A DNA stretch of 64,000 nucleotides from contig JAEZPG010000017.1 of the NCBI GenBank assembly GCA_023413555.1, positions 32,448 through 96,447 on the forward strand, written 5' to 3'. The position numbers and the translations under genes were made by a program. The DNA is from Bacillota bacterium (GTDB taxonomy: Bacteria > Bacillota > Clostridia > Lachnospirales > Lachnospiraceae). The notes beneath the pieces were generated by a model. It saw only the letters and a list, made by a program, of their open reading frames with translations, had not been told where the DNA came from and made no database searches. This document shows positions 8,301-16,553 of this stretch, one piece after another (positions within the stretch are counted from its first letter, which is position 1; the number at the start of each line of letters is the position of its first letter).

Positions 8301-9221
8301 TTACCTCGATAAGCTTTTCAATAATCTCAAAAAATGATTTGCCTCTCGAATAGTATGATCTCCTAACAAAGGAATAATAATAGACTTGACTTTACAATCT
8401 AGGATACCTTTTGTCCCTTGGGTTTTAAAATCGCGGATTGCTTTGGTTGCAGCCAGACTTTCCTCTGTTACCCTTTCCGCTGAATAGGTATTATCCATGG
8501 CAGCTTTTGCTTCTTTTGTCAACTGGTCAAATTCATTTCCAAAGTTATTCGCAGTATTGATTAAAACTTCCTCAGATGGATCAAGTAATCCACGGATAAA
8601 TTTAGCATGCTCTGCCATAATTCGATTCCAGAATTCTTCCTGTTCTAAAGCTTCCTTTTCTATGTCAAATCTTTCTCCGCTTTGTAACTGTTGAAGCATT
8701 CTTAAGTATAATTTGGCTTCACGCATAATATGATCAATAAGTAAAGGATAGTTCACGGTAAACATTTTACATTCCAAAACATTAGATAAGATTAATGATT
8801 TAAATTTAATTAGTAAAGACACTAATTCTATCGCTCTCTCATTGAGATCGTATACAATTTGATCAATCCTTCTGTTTACAGGACGATTTCTAAAACCCAT
8901 CAAATCCATTTCCGCTTTTGTAATTTCTATTGGTATTTTAATCCCTGTAAAATACGAAGAAGCCATCTCAGCATTCACGGTATACGGCGTGAACACCTCC
9001 CCAGATTTAAGTACATCTGAACTTACGATACCATCTGAAACAGAAACAACATCACTTAACAGTTGATCAAACGCGGTACGAAACTCATCTGCCTGTTTTG
9101 TAAAGTTATTATCTTTTGGTGTGAACCCCAACTCTAAAAAGAAGGAATGTTCTTTCATTATCCTTCCAAAAAATAAATGTAATTCCAAGGACTGTCGTGC
9201 GTATTCACTATTTGATAACAT
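8301..9221 (-). CDS. DUF2935-domain protein
   Basis: A 306-residue, all-helical soluble protein with two related halves: FGRIMKEHSFFLELGFTPKD near the start and RIMAEHAKFIRGLLDPSEE from about residue 190. Each half ends with a similar block (the first near LLIDHIMREAKLYLRML, the second near LLGDHTIREANHFLRLL). The two EH and two DH/RE pairs could make a metal or ligand site; this is inference. The family is common in spore-forming Firmicutes and has no defined function. Start ATG has TTTGGAGG upstream and a good promoter lies just beyond. It appears to be monocistronic, followed by a long palindrome. Confidence 0.88.
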   Translation of the reverse strand: MLSNSEYARQSLELHLFFGRIMKEHSFFLELGFTPKDNNFTKQADEFRTAFDQLLSDVVSVSDGIVSSDVLKSGEVFTPYTVNAEMASSYFTGIKIPIEITKAEMDLMGFRNRPVNRRIDQIVYDLNERAIELVSLLIKFKSLILSNVLECKMFTVNYPLLIDHIMREAKLYLRMLQQLQSGERFDIEKEALEQEEFWNRIMAEHAKFIRGLLDPSEEVLINTANNFGNEFDQLTKEAKAAMDNTYSAERVTEESLAATKAIRDFKTQGTKGILDCKVKSIIIPLLGDHTIREANHFLRLLKSLSR

Positions 9222-9250
9222 TTAAAACCTCCAAAGATCTTCTATAGTTT

Positions 9251-9279
9251 ACTATATGAGAAGAATGGTTTGATGTGAA
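9251..9279 (-). promoter_or_regulatory. Promoter of the DUF2935 gene
   Basis: Minus strand: TTCACA (9279-9274), 17-base spacer, TATAGT (9256-9251), each five of six consensus matches. It starts transcription about 25 bases before the ATG at 9221. The remaining 190 bases towards 9465 show nothing recognisable. Confidence 0.6.
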
Positions 9280-9465
9280 ATTTTAAGTCTCTGAACCGAC
9301 TGCTCCTTTGTTGGATTTTCTCTCTGATCGGCAAAGTTTTAATTATCTACTTGTAAAATCCTTTGCTGACTTTTCGACATTCATTCTTACTACAAATTTC
9401 ATACTCTGAGAAGGGTGGATTAGGGAGTTTCACCCATTAGAAACGTGCTCCACTAGACACAACCT

Positions 9466-9510
9466 AGAAAAGAAGGTACAACACAGGTGGTGTGATGTAC
9501 CTTCTTTTCT
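9466..9510 (-). terminator. Terminator of the polyamine operon
   Basis: A long hairpin with arms AGAAAAGAAGGTACA and the matching GTACCTTCTTTTCT around a CACCACCTGTG-type loop. It overlaps the nspC stop codon and ends in a pyrimidine-rich run on the minus strand. It closes the speA-nspC operon. Confidence 0.75.
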
Positions 9511-10669
9511 ATGACAATCGGTCTTTAAAATCCTGGTATCCAAATGTTTTAATCATTTTAACGTTATCCTCTTCCATGACTGCAATTCCCGGAAGGGGCA
9601 TCCCATTAAAGGTATTATTCTTTACGATGCTGTAAATAGCCATATCACAGAAAACCACCCGCTCTCCAATATGAAGAGGATGGTCAAAGGAATAATCCCC
9701 GATTACATCTCCAGCCAAGCAGGTTGGTCCAGCAAGACGATAGGTATAAGGTTTCTCTTTAGGCTTCCCAGCATTAATAATCTCTGGTCTATAAGGCATC
9801 TCTAGGACATCTGGCATATGACAGGCAGCTGAGGTATCCAATATAGCAATTTCCATACCATTCTCCATAATATCAAGCACTGTAGCTACTAGATAGCCTG
9901 TGTTTAATGCAACTGCCTCTCCCGGCTCTAAATACACTTGCAATCCATAGGTAGCTTTAATATGTTTAATACACTTTATCAGTATCTCTATCTCATAGTC
10001 CTCCCGGGTGATATGATGTCCACCACCAAAATTGATCCATTTTATCGATTTAAAATATCTACTAAACTTCTCTTCCACTACCTTTAGCGTTCTTTGCAAT
10101 ACATCTGCATTCTGCTCACATAAAGTATGAAAATGAAGTCCATCCACTCCATTCTCTCCACCTAACACTAACTCTTTCTCAGCGATAGCCTTCTCAAATA
10201 CGAAAAGGGTTGTTCCTAATCTAGAATTGGTGAAGCAAGGATTGTATATCTTGGTATCTATTTCTGAATACTCCGGATTAATACGAAGTCCAAAGCTTGG
10301 TTTTATTCCATTCCAACTACTTATAATTGGTTGAAAAGTATTCCACTGATTTGGCGTATTAAAGATCATATGGTCACAAATGGGAAGCAGTGCTTTCACA
10401 TCATTCTCCTTATAAGCAGGAGCATAGACATGAACCTCTTTACCTCTCATCTCCTCATATCCTAACCTAGCCTCATATAAGCCGCTGGCTGTTGTCCCCG
10501 CAAGATATTTCCCTATCTCCGGATAAAAATAAAAGCTAGAAAAGGCCTTCTGTGCCAATAGAATTTTTGCTCCAGTCTCCTGTTGTATCTGATTAAGGAT
10601 GTTAAGATTACTTCTTAACTTCTTCCTGTCAACCACATAGCAGGGTGTAGGTACATTCTGCATATTCAT
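9509..10669 (-). CDS. nspC: Carboxynorspermidine/carboxyspermidine decarboxylase
   Basis: PLP-dependent alanine-racemase-fold decarboxylase of about 386 residues. It removes the carboxyl group from carboxyspermidine (or carboxynorspermidine) to give spermidine (or norspermidine). The PLP lysine lies in ILLAQKAFSSF near residue 45, and the later INFGGGHHITREDYE and YLEPGEAV blocks are family hallmarks. Three ATGs are clustered at 10675, 10669 and 10663; the one at 10669 has AAAGGAG at about eight bases and is preferred. It is the last gene of the operon, a few bases after the carboxyspermidine dehydrogenase gene. Confidence 0.93.
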   Translation of the reverse strand: MNMQNVPTPCYVVDRKKLRSNLNILNQIQQETGAKILLAQKAFSSFYFYPEIGKYLAGTTASGLYEARLGYEEMRGKEVHVYAPAYKENDVKALLPICDHMIFNTPNQWNTFQPIISSWNGIKPSFGLRINPEYSEIDTKIYNPCFTNSRLGTTLFVFEKAIAEKELVLGGENGVDGLHFHTLCEQNADVLQRTLKVVEEKFSRYFKSIKWINFGGGHHITREDYEIEILIKCIKHIKATYGLQVYLEPGEAVALNTGYLVATVLDIMENGMEIAILDTSAACHMPDVLEMPYRPEIINAGKPKEKPYTYRLAGPTCLAGDVIGDYSFDHPLHIGERVVFCDMAIYSIVKNNTFNGMPLPGIAVMEEDNVKMIKTFGYQDFKDRLS

Positions 10670-10682
10670 CTGCATTTCTCCT

Positions 10683-11882
10683 TTAATCTACTAGCACTGG
10701 ATTAAAGTTCTCAATCCAAGGAAGTCCCCATTGATTCAAGGCATCCATAAATGGATCTGGATCAAACTCTTCCACATTATAAACTCCAGGCTTCTTCCAT
10801 AGACCAGTCATTACCATCATGGCTCCAATCATAGCCGGCACTCCTGTGGTATATGAGATAGCTTGGGAACCAACTTCTTTATAGCATTCCTGATGGTCAC
10901 ACACATTATAAACATAATAAGTTCTTTCTTGACCGTCTTTGATTCCCTTAAAGATACATCCAATGTTTGTTTTCCCCACGGTTCGTGGTCCAAGAGTGGA
11001 TGGATCTGGAAGGACAGCCTTTAAAAACTGTAGCGGTACTATCTGTTTTCCTTCAAATTCTATAGGTTCAATAGAAGTCATTCCTACATTCTCCAGACAT
11101 TTTAGATGAGTAAGATAGCTTTGTCCGAAAGTCATAAAGAAGCGGATTCGCTTAATACCTGGTATATTTATTCCAAGGGACTCTAATTCTTCGTGGTGGA
11201 GTAGATACATATCCTTCTCTCCAACCTGATCAAAATGATAGACTCTCTTGATCTCCATTGGTTCCGTCTCTACCCAATGCCCATTTTCCCAGTAGCTTCC
11301 TTTGGCACTAACCTCTCTAATGTTAATCTCCGGATTAAAATTGGTGGCAAATGGATATCCATGGTCTCCACCATTACAATCAAGGATGTCAATCTCATGA
11401 ATCTCATCAAAGTAATGCTTCATAGCATAGGCAGAGAATACACCGGTTACTCCTGGGTCAAAACCACATCCTAATAAAGCTGTAATTCCTGCTTTTTCAA
11501 AACGCTCCTTATATGCCCATTGCCAACTGTATTCAAATTTGGCAGTATCTAGTGGCTCATAATTCGCAGTATCTAGATAATCTGTGTTCGTCTCTAAGCA
11601 TGCATCCATAATGGTTAAATCTTGATAAGGAAGTGCTACATTAATAACAATATCAGGCTTATATTGCTTAATTAAAGAAACTAACTCCGGTACATGATCT
11701 GCATCTACCTGAGCTGTTGTAATCTTTGTCTTTGTATTCTTACAGCTTTCCGCCAAAGCATCGCACTTAGATTTGGTACGACTAGCGATACAGATTTCTT
11801 CAAATACACTGTCATTTTGACAACATTTATGTACTACTACACTGGCAACTCCACCAGCTCCTATAATTAACACTCTACCCAT
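10683..11882 (-). CDS. Carboxynorspermidine/carboxyspermidine dehydrogenase (saccharopine dehydrogenase family)
   Basis: A 399-residue NAD(P)-dependent enzyme. It condenses a diamine (putrescine for carboxyspermidine) with aspartate beta-semialdehyde and reduces the imine. The N-terminal Rossmann motif MGRVLIIGAGGVASVVVHKC and the LLGCGFDPGVTGVF block are typical, as is the C-terminal VGSQAISYTTGVPAMIGAMM. Its place directly before nspC (seven bases) and after speB makes the carboxyspermidine role much more likely than lysine metabolism. Whether it prefers putrescine or diaminopropane cannot be read from the sequence. Confidence 0.92.
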   Translation of the reverse strand: MGRVLIIGAGGVASVVVHKCCQNDSVFEEICIASRTKSKCDALAESCKNTKTKITTAQVDADHVPELVSLIKQYKPDIVINVALPYQDLTIMDACLETNTDYLDTANYEPLDTAKFEYSWQWAYKERFEKAGITALLGCGFDPGVTGVFSAYAMKHYFDEIHEIDILDCNGGDHGYPFATNFNPEINIREVSAKGSYWENGHWVETEPMEIKRVYHFDQVGEKDMYLLHHEELESLGINIPGIKRIRFFMTFGQSYLTHLKCLENVGMTSIEPIEFEGKQIVPLQFLKAVLPDPSTLGPRTVGKTNIGCIFKGIKDGQERTYYVYNVCDHQECYKEVGSQAISYTTGVPAMIGAMMVMTGLWKKPGVYNVEEFDPDPFMDALNQWGLPWIENFNPVLVD

Positions 11883-11885
11883 AAT

Positions 11886-12740
11886 CTACTTCCCTCCTAC
11901 GTAAAGTAATAATTCTCTAATAATCTTACAAGCTACAGCTGTAGAACATCCACTTTGATCATAAACCGGAGATAGTTCTGTCACATCTAGCCCCACAATA
12001 TTACATCTGGAAACCATATGTAAAGCTAAAAGAAGCTCTTTAAAACTTACCCCTCCTGCTTCTGGGGTTCCTGTTCCTGGAAAGATAGAAGGATCTAATA
12101 TATCTAAGTCTAATGTTAAATATACTGGTTTGTCTCCTAGTATATTAACAGTTTCTTTCAAGCCATCAAAACCAAACAGACTAGTAGATACATGTTCCTT
12201 TCCCCATCTGAATTCCTCTCTGTCTCCACTTCTTATACCAAACTGAAAGATTCTTTCATCTCCCACTAATTCATGGCATCTTCGCATGACACAGGCATGA
12301 GATAACGTCTCTCCTAGGTATTCCTCTCTTAGATCCGCATGGGCATCAAAATGAATGATATGCAAATCTTTATACTGCCTAGATACCGCTCTTACCACAC
12401 CTAAGGTAACCAGATGTTCCCCGCCAATCATAAAAGGAATCTTGCCATCCCTTAATACTTCTTCTGTAAAAGCGGCAATCTGTTCAAGGGGACGCTCCGC
12501 TCCACCAAAAGGAAGTTCCAATTCACCAGCGTCAAAGATGCTATAATCTAGCAAGTCCTTATCCTGATAGATACTGTAACTTTCTAGCCCATAGCTTTCA
12601 TTTCTTATCGCTTGTCCTGCAAATCTAGTCCCCGGCCGATAAGAGGTGGTGCCATCATAGCCGGCCCCGAATAGCACCAGCTTGCTCTCCTCATAAGCAC
12701 TATCACAGCCGATAAAAGTATGTATGTTCTTCTGCATCAT
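11886..12740 (-). CDS. speB: Agmatinase (agmatine ureohydrolase)
   Basis: Ureohydrolase of 284 residues that converts agmatine to putrescine and urea. The manganese ligands are visible in GGEHLVT, HFDAHADLREEY and LTLDLDILDPS, and the late GLDVTELSPVYD block is present. Its ATG overlaps the speE stop (ATGA). With the arginine decarboxylase of the same operon it supplies putrescine. Arginase or formiminoglutamase activity is less likely given the neighbours. Confidence 0.93.
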   Translation of the reverse strand: MMQKNIHTFIGCDSAYEESKLVLFGAGYDGTTSYRPGTRFAGQAIRNESYGLESYSIYQDKDLLDYSIFDAGELELPFGGAERPLEQIAAFTEEVLRDGKIPFMIGGEHLVTLGVVRAVSRQYKDLHIIHFDAHADLREEYLGETLSHACVMRRCHELVGDERIFQFGIRSGDREEFRWGKEHVSTSLFGFDGLKETVNILGDKPVYLTLDLDILDPSIFPGTGTPEAGGVSFKELLLALHMVSRCNIVGLDVTELSPVYDQSGCSTAVACKIIRELLLYVGGK

Positions 12741-13582
12741 AGTTCCAATAACTCCTTGACGTAATTAGGCAAATAAAATGCCCCTTTATGTAAATCAGTA
12801 TTATAATATCTAGTTGTAATCCCTAGTTGGTTCCATTTACCTGCATCCAAATCCAATATCGGATCATAACGTTTTGAGGCAAAGCCAAACAGCCAATGCC
12901 CTGATGGATACGAAGGAATGTGACACTGATATACAGTACTATATTTAAATGCCGACTTAATATGGTTATGGGCCAACTGTACACTTCTAGCATGCTGCTT
13001 ATAATAAGGACTTTCATGCTGATTTATCAATACTCCATCCTCTTTTAGCGCCTTCCAACAAATTCCATAGAATTCCTTTGTAAATAAGCCTTCCGCTGGA
13101 CCATACGGATCAGAGCAGTCAACAATAATCAAATCATATTCTTCATATACCCCGCGAACAAAGCGAATTCCCTCTTCAAAATAAATATGGACCCGTTCAT
13201 CCTGAAGCTTACAGGAGGTCTCAGGAAAATAATTCATACATACATTAACAACCTCTTCGTCCACTTCAACAACATCTATTTTCTCAATACTTTTATATTT
13301 CACTAATTCTCGTACAGAACCGCCATCTCCACCACCAATGACTAACACCTTATGAACATCTCTATGAACTGCCATAGGAACATGCACTGCCATTTCATGG
13401 TAAATGAACTCATCTCTCTCGGTAATCATAAGTTCCCCATCTAATACAAGGACCTTGCCGTAATCATAAGTTTTGAGAAGGTCTATTTGCTGATAATAGC
13501 TTTTTTTACTTACAAGCTGTTTTTCCACCTTCATAGAGAAATGTACGTTATCTGTATGCTGATCTGTATACCATAATTCCAT
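12737..13582 (-). CDS. speE: Spermidine synthase-family aminopropyltransferase
   Basis: A 281-residue Rossmann-fold aminopropyltransferase that normally moves an aminopropyl group from decarboxylated SAM to putrescine. Visible motifs: GGGDGGSVRELVKY (dcSAM binding), VVEVDEEVV, and DCSDPYGPAEGLF with the catalytic Asp. An upstream TTG at 13588 is possible, but GGAGG lies seven bases before the ATG at 13582. It sits between speA and speB. No speD (supplier of dcSAM) occurs in the window, and the same operon carries the alternative carboxyspermidine route, so its actual donor and product are open. Confidence 0.9.
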   Translation of the reverse strand: MELWYTDQHTDNVHFSMKVEKQLVSKKSYYQQIDLLKTYDYGKVLVLDGELMITERDEFIYHEMAVHVPMAVHRDVHKVLVIGGGDGGSVRELVKYKSIEKIDVVEVDEEVVNVCMNYFPETSCKLQDERVHIYFEEGIRFVRGVYEEYDLIIVDCSDPYGPAEGLFTKEFYGICWKALKEDGVLINQHESPYYKQHARSVQLAHNHIKSAFKYSTVYQCHIPSYPSGHWLFGFASKRYDPILDLDAGKWNQLGITTRYYNTDLHKGAFYLPNYVKELLEL

Positions 13583-13584
13583 GA

Positions 13585-15036
13585 TCAATCCTCCAGTACA
13601 TTAATAGATTCCATACTCATATCCTCAGTTCCTGTCATAAAACAACCCTTTTCCTTCGCATAATGGATGTGATTTAATATATCTGTGGTAATTCTCTCAC
13701 CTGGAGCCAGAATTGGAATTCCAGGAGGATAACACATAACAAATTCTCCACATATTCTGCCCTGACTTTTCATCATTGGCATAGATATCTTATTTCCATA
13801 AAATGCTTCCTGTGGACCTTTTACGATTTGTGGATTAATATATTCATGATCAAATAACCCTGCCTTATCTCGTTGATATAATCGCTTAATCTCAGATAAC
13901 GCAGCAATAAGTCGTTCTATTTCTAGATTTCGATCTCCAGAAGATACAATGGCAAGAATATTACCAATATCTCCAAATTCAATCTGAATCCCATATTCGT
14001 CTCTTAACAGGTCATATACTTCAATCCCAGCAAGTCCAATATCTCTTGTATGAATAGAAAGCTTTGTTTTATCAAAGGCAAAAACTGTATCCCCATTTAC
14101 TAATTCCTCTGCGAAAGCATAATAGCCACCCAGTTTATTAATCTCATCCCGGGCATAGTTAGAATAATCCAAGGTTTTCTGAAATAATTCCTTTCCATGA
14201 AGACTCAAGTTGCGTCTAGCAATATCCAAGGATGATAACAATAGATAGGAGGCACTAGTGGTTTGCGTCAGATTAATCACCTGTCTGACATAATCCCCAT
14301 TTATCGTATCTCTTGTTAATAATAGAGAACTTTGAGTAAGGGAACCACCTGTTTTATGCATACTAACAGCAGACATATCCGCCCCTGCTGCCATTGCAGA
14401 CACGGGCATATCTTCTCCAAAATAAAAATGTGTTCCATGGGCTTCATCCACTAACACTAGCATATTATGTGCATGAGCATACTCTACAATACTTATCAAG
14501 TCTGAGCAGATTCCATAGTAGGTTGGATTATTCACTAAAATTGCTTTTGCATCTGGATTCTCGATTATGGCTTGTTTTACATTGTCTAAAGACATTCCAA
14601 GAGGAATTCCAAGATGTTTATTTATTCCTGGATTCACATAGATAGGTAATGCTCCATTTACTACCAATGCATTAATGGCAGATCTATGTACATTTCTAGG
14701 CATAATCACTTTATCCCCTGATTTACAGACTGCCATAATCATGGCCTGTACAGCTGCAGTCGTACCATTTACAATAAAGAAGGCTTTATCTGCATGAAAT
14801 GCCTCAGCAGCTAGTTCCTGAGCCTCTCTAATAACAGAGGAAGGATGACATAAATTATCCAGTGGTTTCATTGAATTCATATCCAGCTTTACGCAGGTAT
14901 CTCCAAGAAAATTCTTCAAATCCTTATTGCCCCGTCCACCTTTATGCCCCGGCACATCAAAATGTACCAACCGATTGAGCTTTTGTTCTTCTAATGCCTT
15001 GGAAATTGGCAAATCATATTGACTCAATGCATTCAT
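13585..15036 (-). CDS. speA: Arginine decarboxylase, aminotransferase-fold (Orn/Lys/Arg decarboxylase family)
   Basis: A 483-residue fold-type I PLP decarboxylase. The PLP lysine is in SMHKTGGSLTQSSLLL, preceded by LVDEAHGTHFYF, and the C-terminal domain carries CYPPGIPILAPGE. The length fits the short Firmicute SpeA-type enzymes, not the large inducible decarboxylases. It heads the operon and probably makes agmatine for SpeB; lysine or ornithine decarboxylation cannot be excluded from sequence. The ATG at 15036 follows AGAGGTG; an in-frame GTG two codons upstream is unlikely. A TATAAT promoter lies about 60 bases upstream. Confidence 0.9.
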   Translation of the reverse strand: MNALSQYDLPISKALEEQKLNRLVHFDVPGHKGGRGNKDLKNFLGDTCVKLDMNSMKPLDNLCHPSSVIREAQELAAEAFHADKAFFIVNGTTAAVQAMIMAVCKSGDKVIMPRNVHRSAINALVVNGALPIYVNPGINKHLGIPLGMSLDNVKQAIIENPDAKAILVNNPTYYGICSDLISIVEYAHAHNMLVLVDEAHGTHFYFGEDMPVSAMAAGADMSAVSMHKTGGSLTQSSLLLTRDTINGDYVRQVINLTQTTSASYLLLSSLDIARRNLSLHGKELFQKTLDYSNYARDEINKLGGYYAFAEELVNGDTVFAFDKTKLSIHTRDIGLAGIEVYDLLRDEYGIQIEFGDIGNILAIVSSGDRNLEIERLIAALSEIKRLYQRDKAGLFDHEYINPQIVKGPQEAFYGNKISMPMMKSQGRICGEFVMCYPPGIPILAPGERITTDILNHIHYAKEKGCFMTGTEDMSMESINVLED

Positions 15037-15098
15037 TTGCACACCTCTTTATTAGTAGATTTTTCATTCCCTGTCATATAAATCCAACAGTAAGAACG

Positions 15099-15127
15099 AT
15101 TATATAGTATATATTCATAAATTGCAA
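15099..15127 (-). promoter_or_regulatory. Promoter of the polyamine operon
   Basis: Minus strand TTGCAA (15127-15122), 17-base spacer, perfect TATAAT (15104-15099). Leader length is about 55 bases. The rest of the roughly 320-base gap (15128-15317) is AT-rich with no gene and no riboswitch I recognise. Confidence 0.6.
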
Positions 15128-15317
15128 TAGTAATATTAAGTATATAGTTTAGTATTACTGTTACTTTTTGTGTGATTTTTAATTTTCATTTTTGGATTAC
15201 TCAATAAATTCCTTATAAATCAATACTTTTATATTAATCGTCTTTATATAAAATAATTCTAAATATTTTTCAGTCATTTATGATTTGACAAAAAAGTACG
15301 TTTTATACCAAGCATAA

Positions 15318-15345
15318 AAGTCGAAGCATTCTGCTGCTTCGACTT
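15318..15345 (-). terminator. Terminator after the zinc-ribbon gene
   Basis: Perfect 11-bp stem AAGTCGAAGCA / TGCTTCGACTT with a six-base loop, followed on the minus strand by a T-rich stretch. It lies just downstream of the small gene ending at 15363. Confidence 0.75.
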
Positions 15346-15362
15346 CATCCCCTCATATAAGT

Positions 15363-15584
15363 TTAATGTCTTCTATAAAATTCCTCCACAAGGTGTATAT
15401 CCTCTTTGTCAATCCATTCTTCTGAGAAACCACAATCACAGCACAAATACCTATGTACATTTACAGAATTGAAAATCGATAACCCAGTTCGTACGTTATT
15501 ACCTGCTCCATAGGCACCTGTATATCCCTCTATTCTTAAAATATTAAAAGAGTTACATTTAGGGCACTGATTCGTTACTTTCAT
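15363..15584 (-). CDS. Small zinc-ribbon protein
   Basis: 73 residues with two Cys pairs, CPKC at residues 8-11 and CCDCGF near residue 50, spaced as in a zinc ribbon. The middle has a GYTGAYGAGNN stretch. The C-terminal part is acidic and helical. A strong GGAGGAGG site precedes the ATG. It is flanked by its own terminator and lies divergent from the SDR gene. No specific function can be assigned. Confidence 0.75.
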   Translation of the reverse strand: MKVTNQCPKCNSFNILRIEGYTGAYGAGNNVRTGLSIFNSVNVHRYLCCDCGFSEEWIDKEDIHLVEEFYRRH

Positions 15585-15704
15585 AATCCACCTCCTCCAC
15601 CCCTAAAAATCTGTACATATATGTATATGCTGAGAATAATGAAATATGCTATACTTAGAAATATAAACTTGTCTAATAAACAAATGTGAAATGAGGTATG
15701 TAAT

Positions 15705-16466
15705 GTGTATGCATTGGTAACTGGTGCAAGTAGTGGAATTGGTAAAGCATTGGCACGAGAATTAGCTTCCATTGGCTATGATTTGATATTAGTGGCAAGA
15801 CGTGAAGATAGACTAATTAAATTAAAAAAAGAATTGGAAAAATCAGAATCTTGCACATGTATTTGTATAGAATGTGATTTAAGTAAAGCAAAGAATTGTG
15901 TTGCTTTATTCAAAAGATGCAAGAGCTATCCGATTAGCGTCGTAATAAATAATGCCGGCTTTGGAAAAACTGGAGACTATAACTATATACCATTAAAGGA
16001 CGAACTGGCAATGATTCGTACCAATATTGAAGCTGTCCATATTCTGACTAAGCTATTTTCCAATCACATAAAAAAAGGAGTCATCTTAAATGTAGCAAGT
16101 ATCGCTGCTTTTTATCCAGTTCCTATTATGGCTACGTATGGAGCTACAAAAAGCTACATTTTAAATTATAGTCGTGCTGTAAATTATGAACTTAAAAAAG
16201 AAAAAAAACCGATAAGAATATGTGTACTCTGCCCAGGACCAGTGGATACTGAGTTTAATCAGGTAGCTGGAGCTGACTTTTCTCTTAAGTCTATGTCTCC
16301 AGAGCAGTGTGCCAAGATTGCCATAGCGGGAATGAGAAAAGGAAAAGAATTAATCGTACCGGGAGCAACTACAAAGATGATGAGCCTGCTTTCTCATGTC
16401 TCCCCTAGCTCTATCTCCCTTCCCATAGAGTATAAGATTCAAACAAAGAAAATAAAATATAAGTAA
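15705..16466 (+). CDS. SDR-family NAD(P)-dependent oxidoreductase
   Basis: A classical short-chain dehydrogenase of 253 residues. It shows TGASSGIGKALA at the N-terminus (cofactor loop), NNAGFG near residue 85, a catalytic Ser in VASIAAF, YGATKSY for Tyr-x3-Lys, and the PGPVDTEF turn. The arginine pair in VARREDRL suggests NADPH preference. Translation appears to start at a GTG (15705) with GAGGT seven bases upstream; no in-frame ATG is better. The substrate is unknown; it resembles the DltE/YqjQ-like group. A bidirectional terminator follows. Confidence 0.9.
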   Translation: MYALVTGASSGIGKALARELASIGYDLILVARREDRLIKLKKELEKSESCTCICIECDLSKAKNCVALFKRCKSYPISVVINNAGFGKTGDYNYIPLKDELAMIRTNIEAVHILTKLFSNHIKKGVILNVASIAAFYPVPIMATYGATKSYILNYSRAVNYELKKEKKPIRICVLCPGPVDTEFNQVAGADFSLKSMSPEQCAKIAIAGMRKGKELIVPGATTKMMSLLSHVSPSSISLPIEYKIQTKKIKYK

Positions 16467-16472
16467 GCATAA

Positions 16473-16518
16473 AAAGAAAGGGAAATGGCAATTGCTTCTA
16501 TGTCATTTCCCTTTCTTT
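16473..16518. terminator. Bidirectional terminator between the SDR gene and gdhA
   Basis: Perfect 15-bp stem AAAGAAAGGGAAATG / CATTTCCCTTTCTTT around a loop containing GCTTCTATGT. The A-run and T-run flanks allow termination of both convergent genes. The stem and loop resemble those of the hairpin at 26699-26743. Confidence 0.85.
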
Positions 16519-16553
16519 ATCTATCTTACTTCTAAGTGATGTGAAACATTAAA

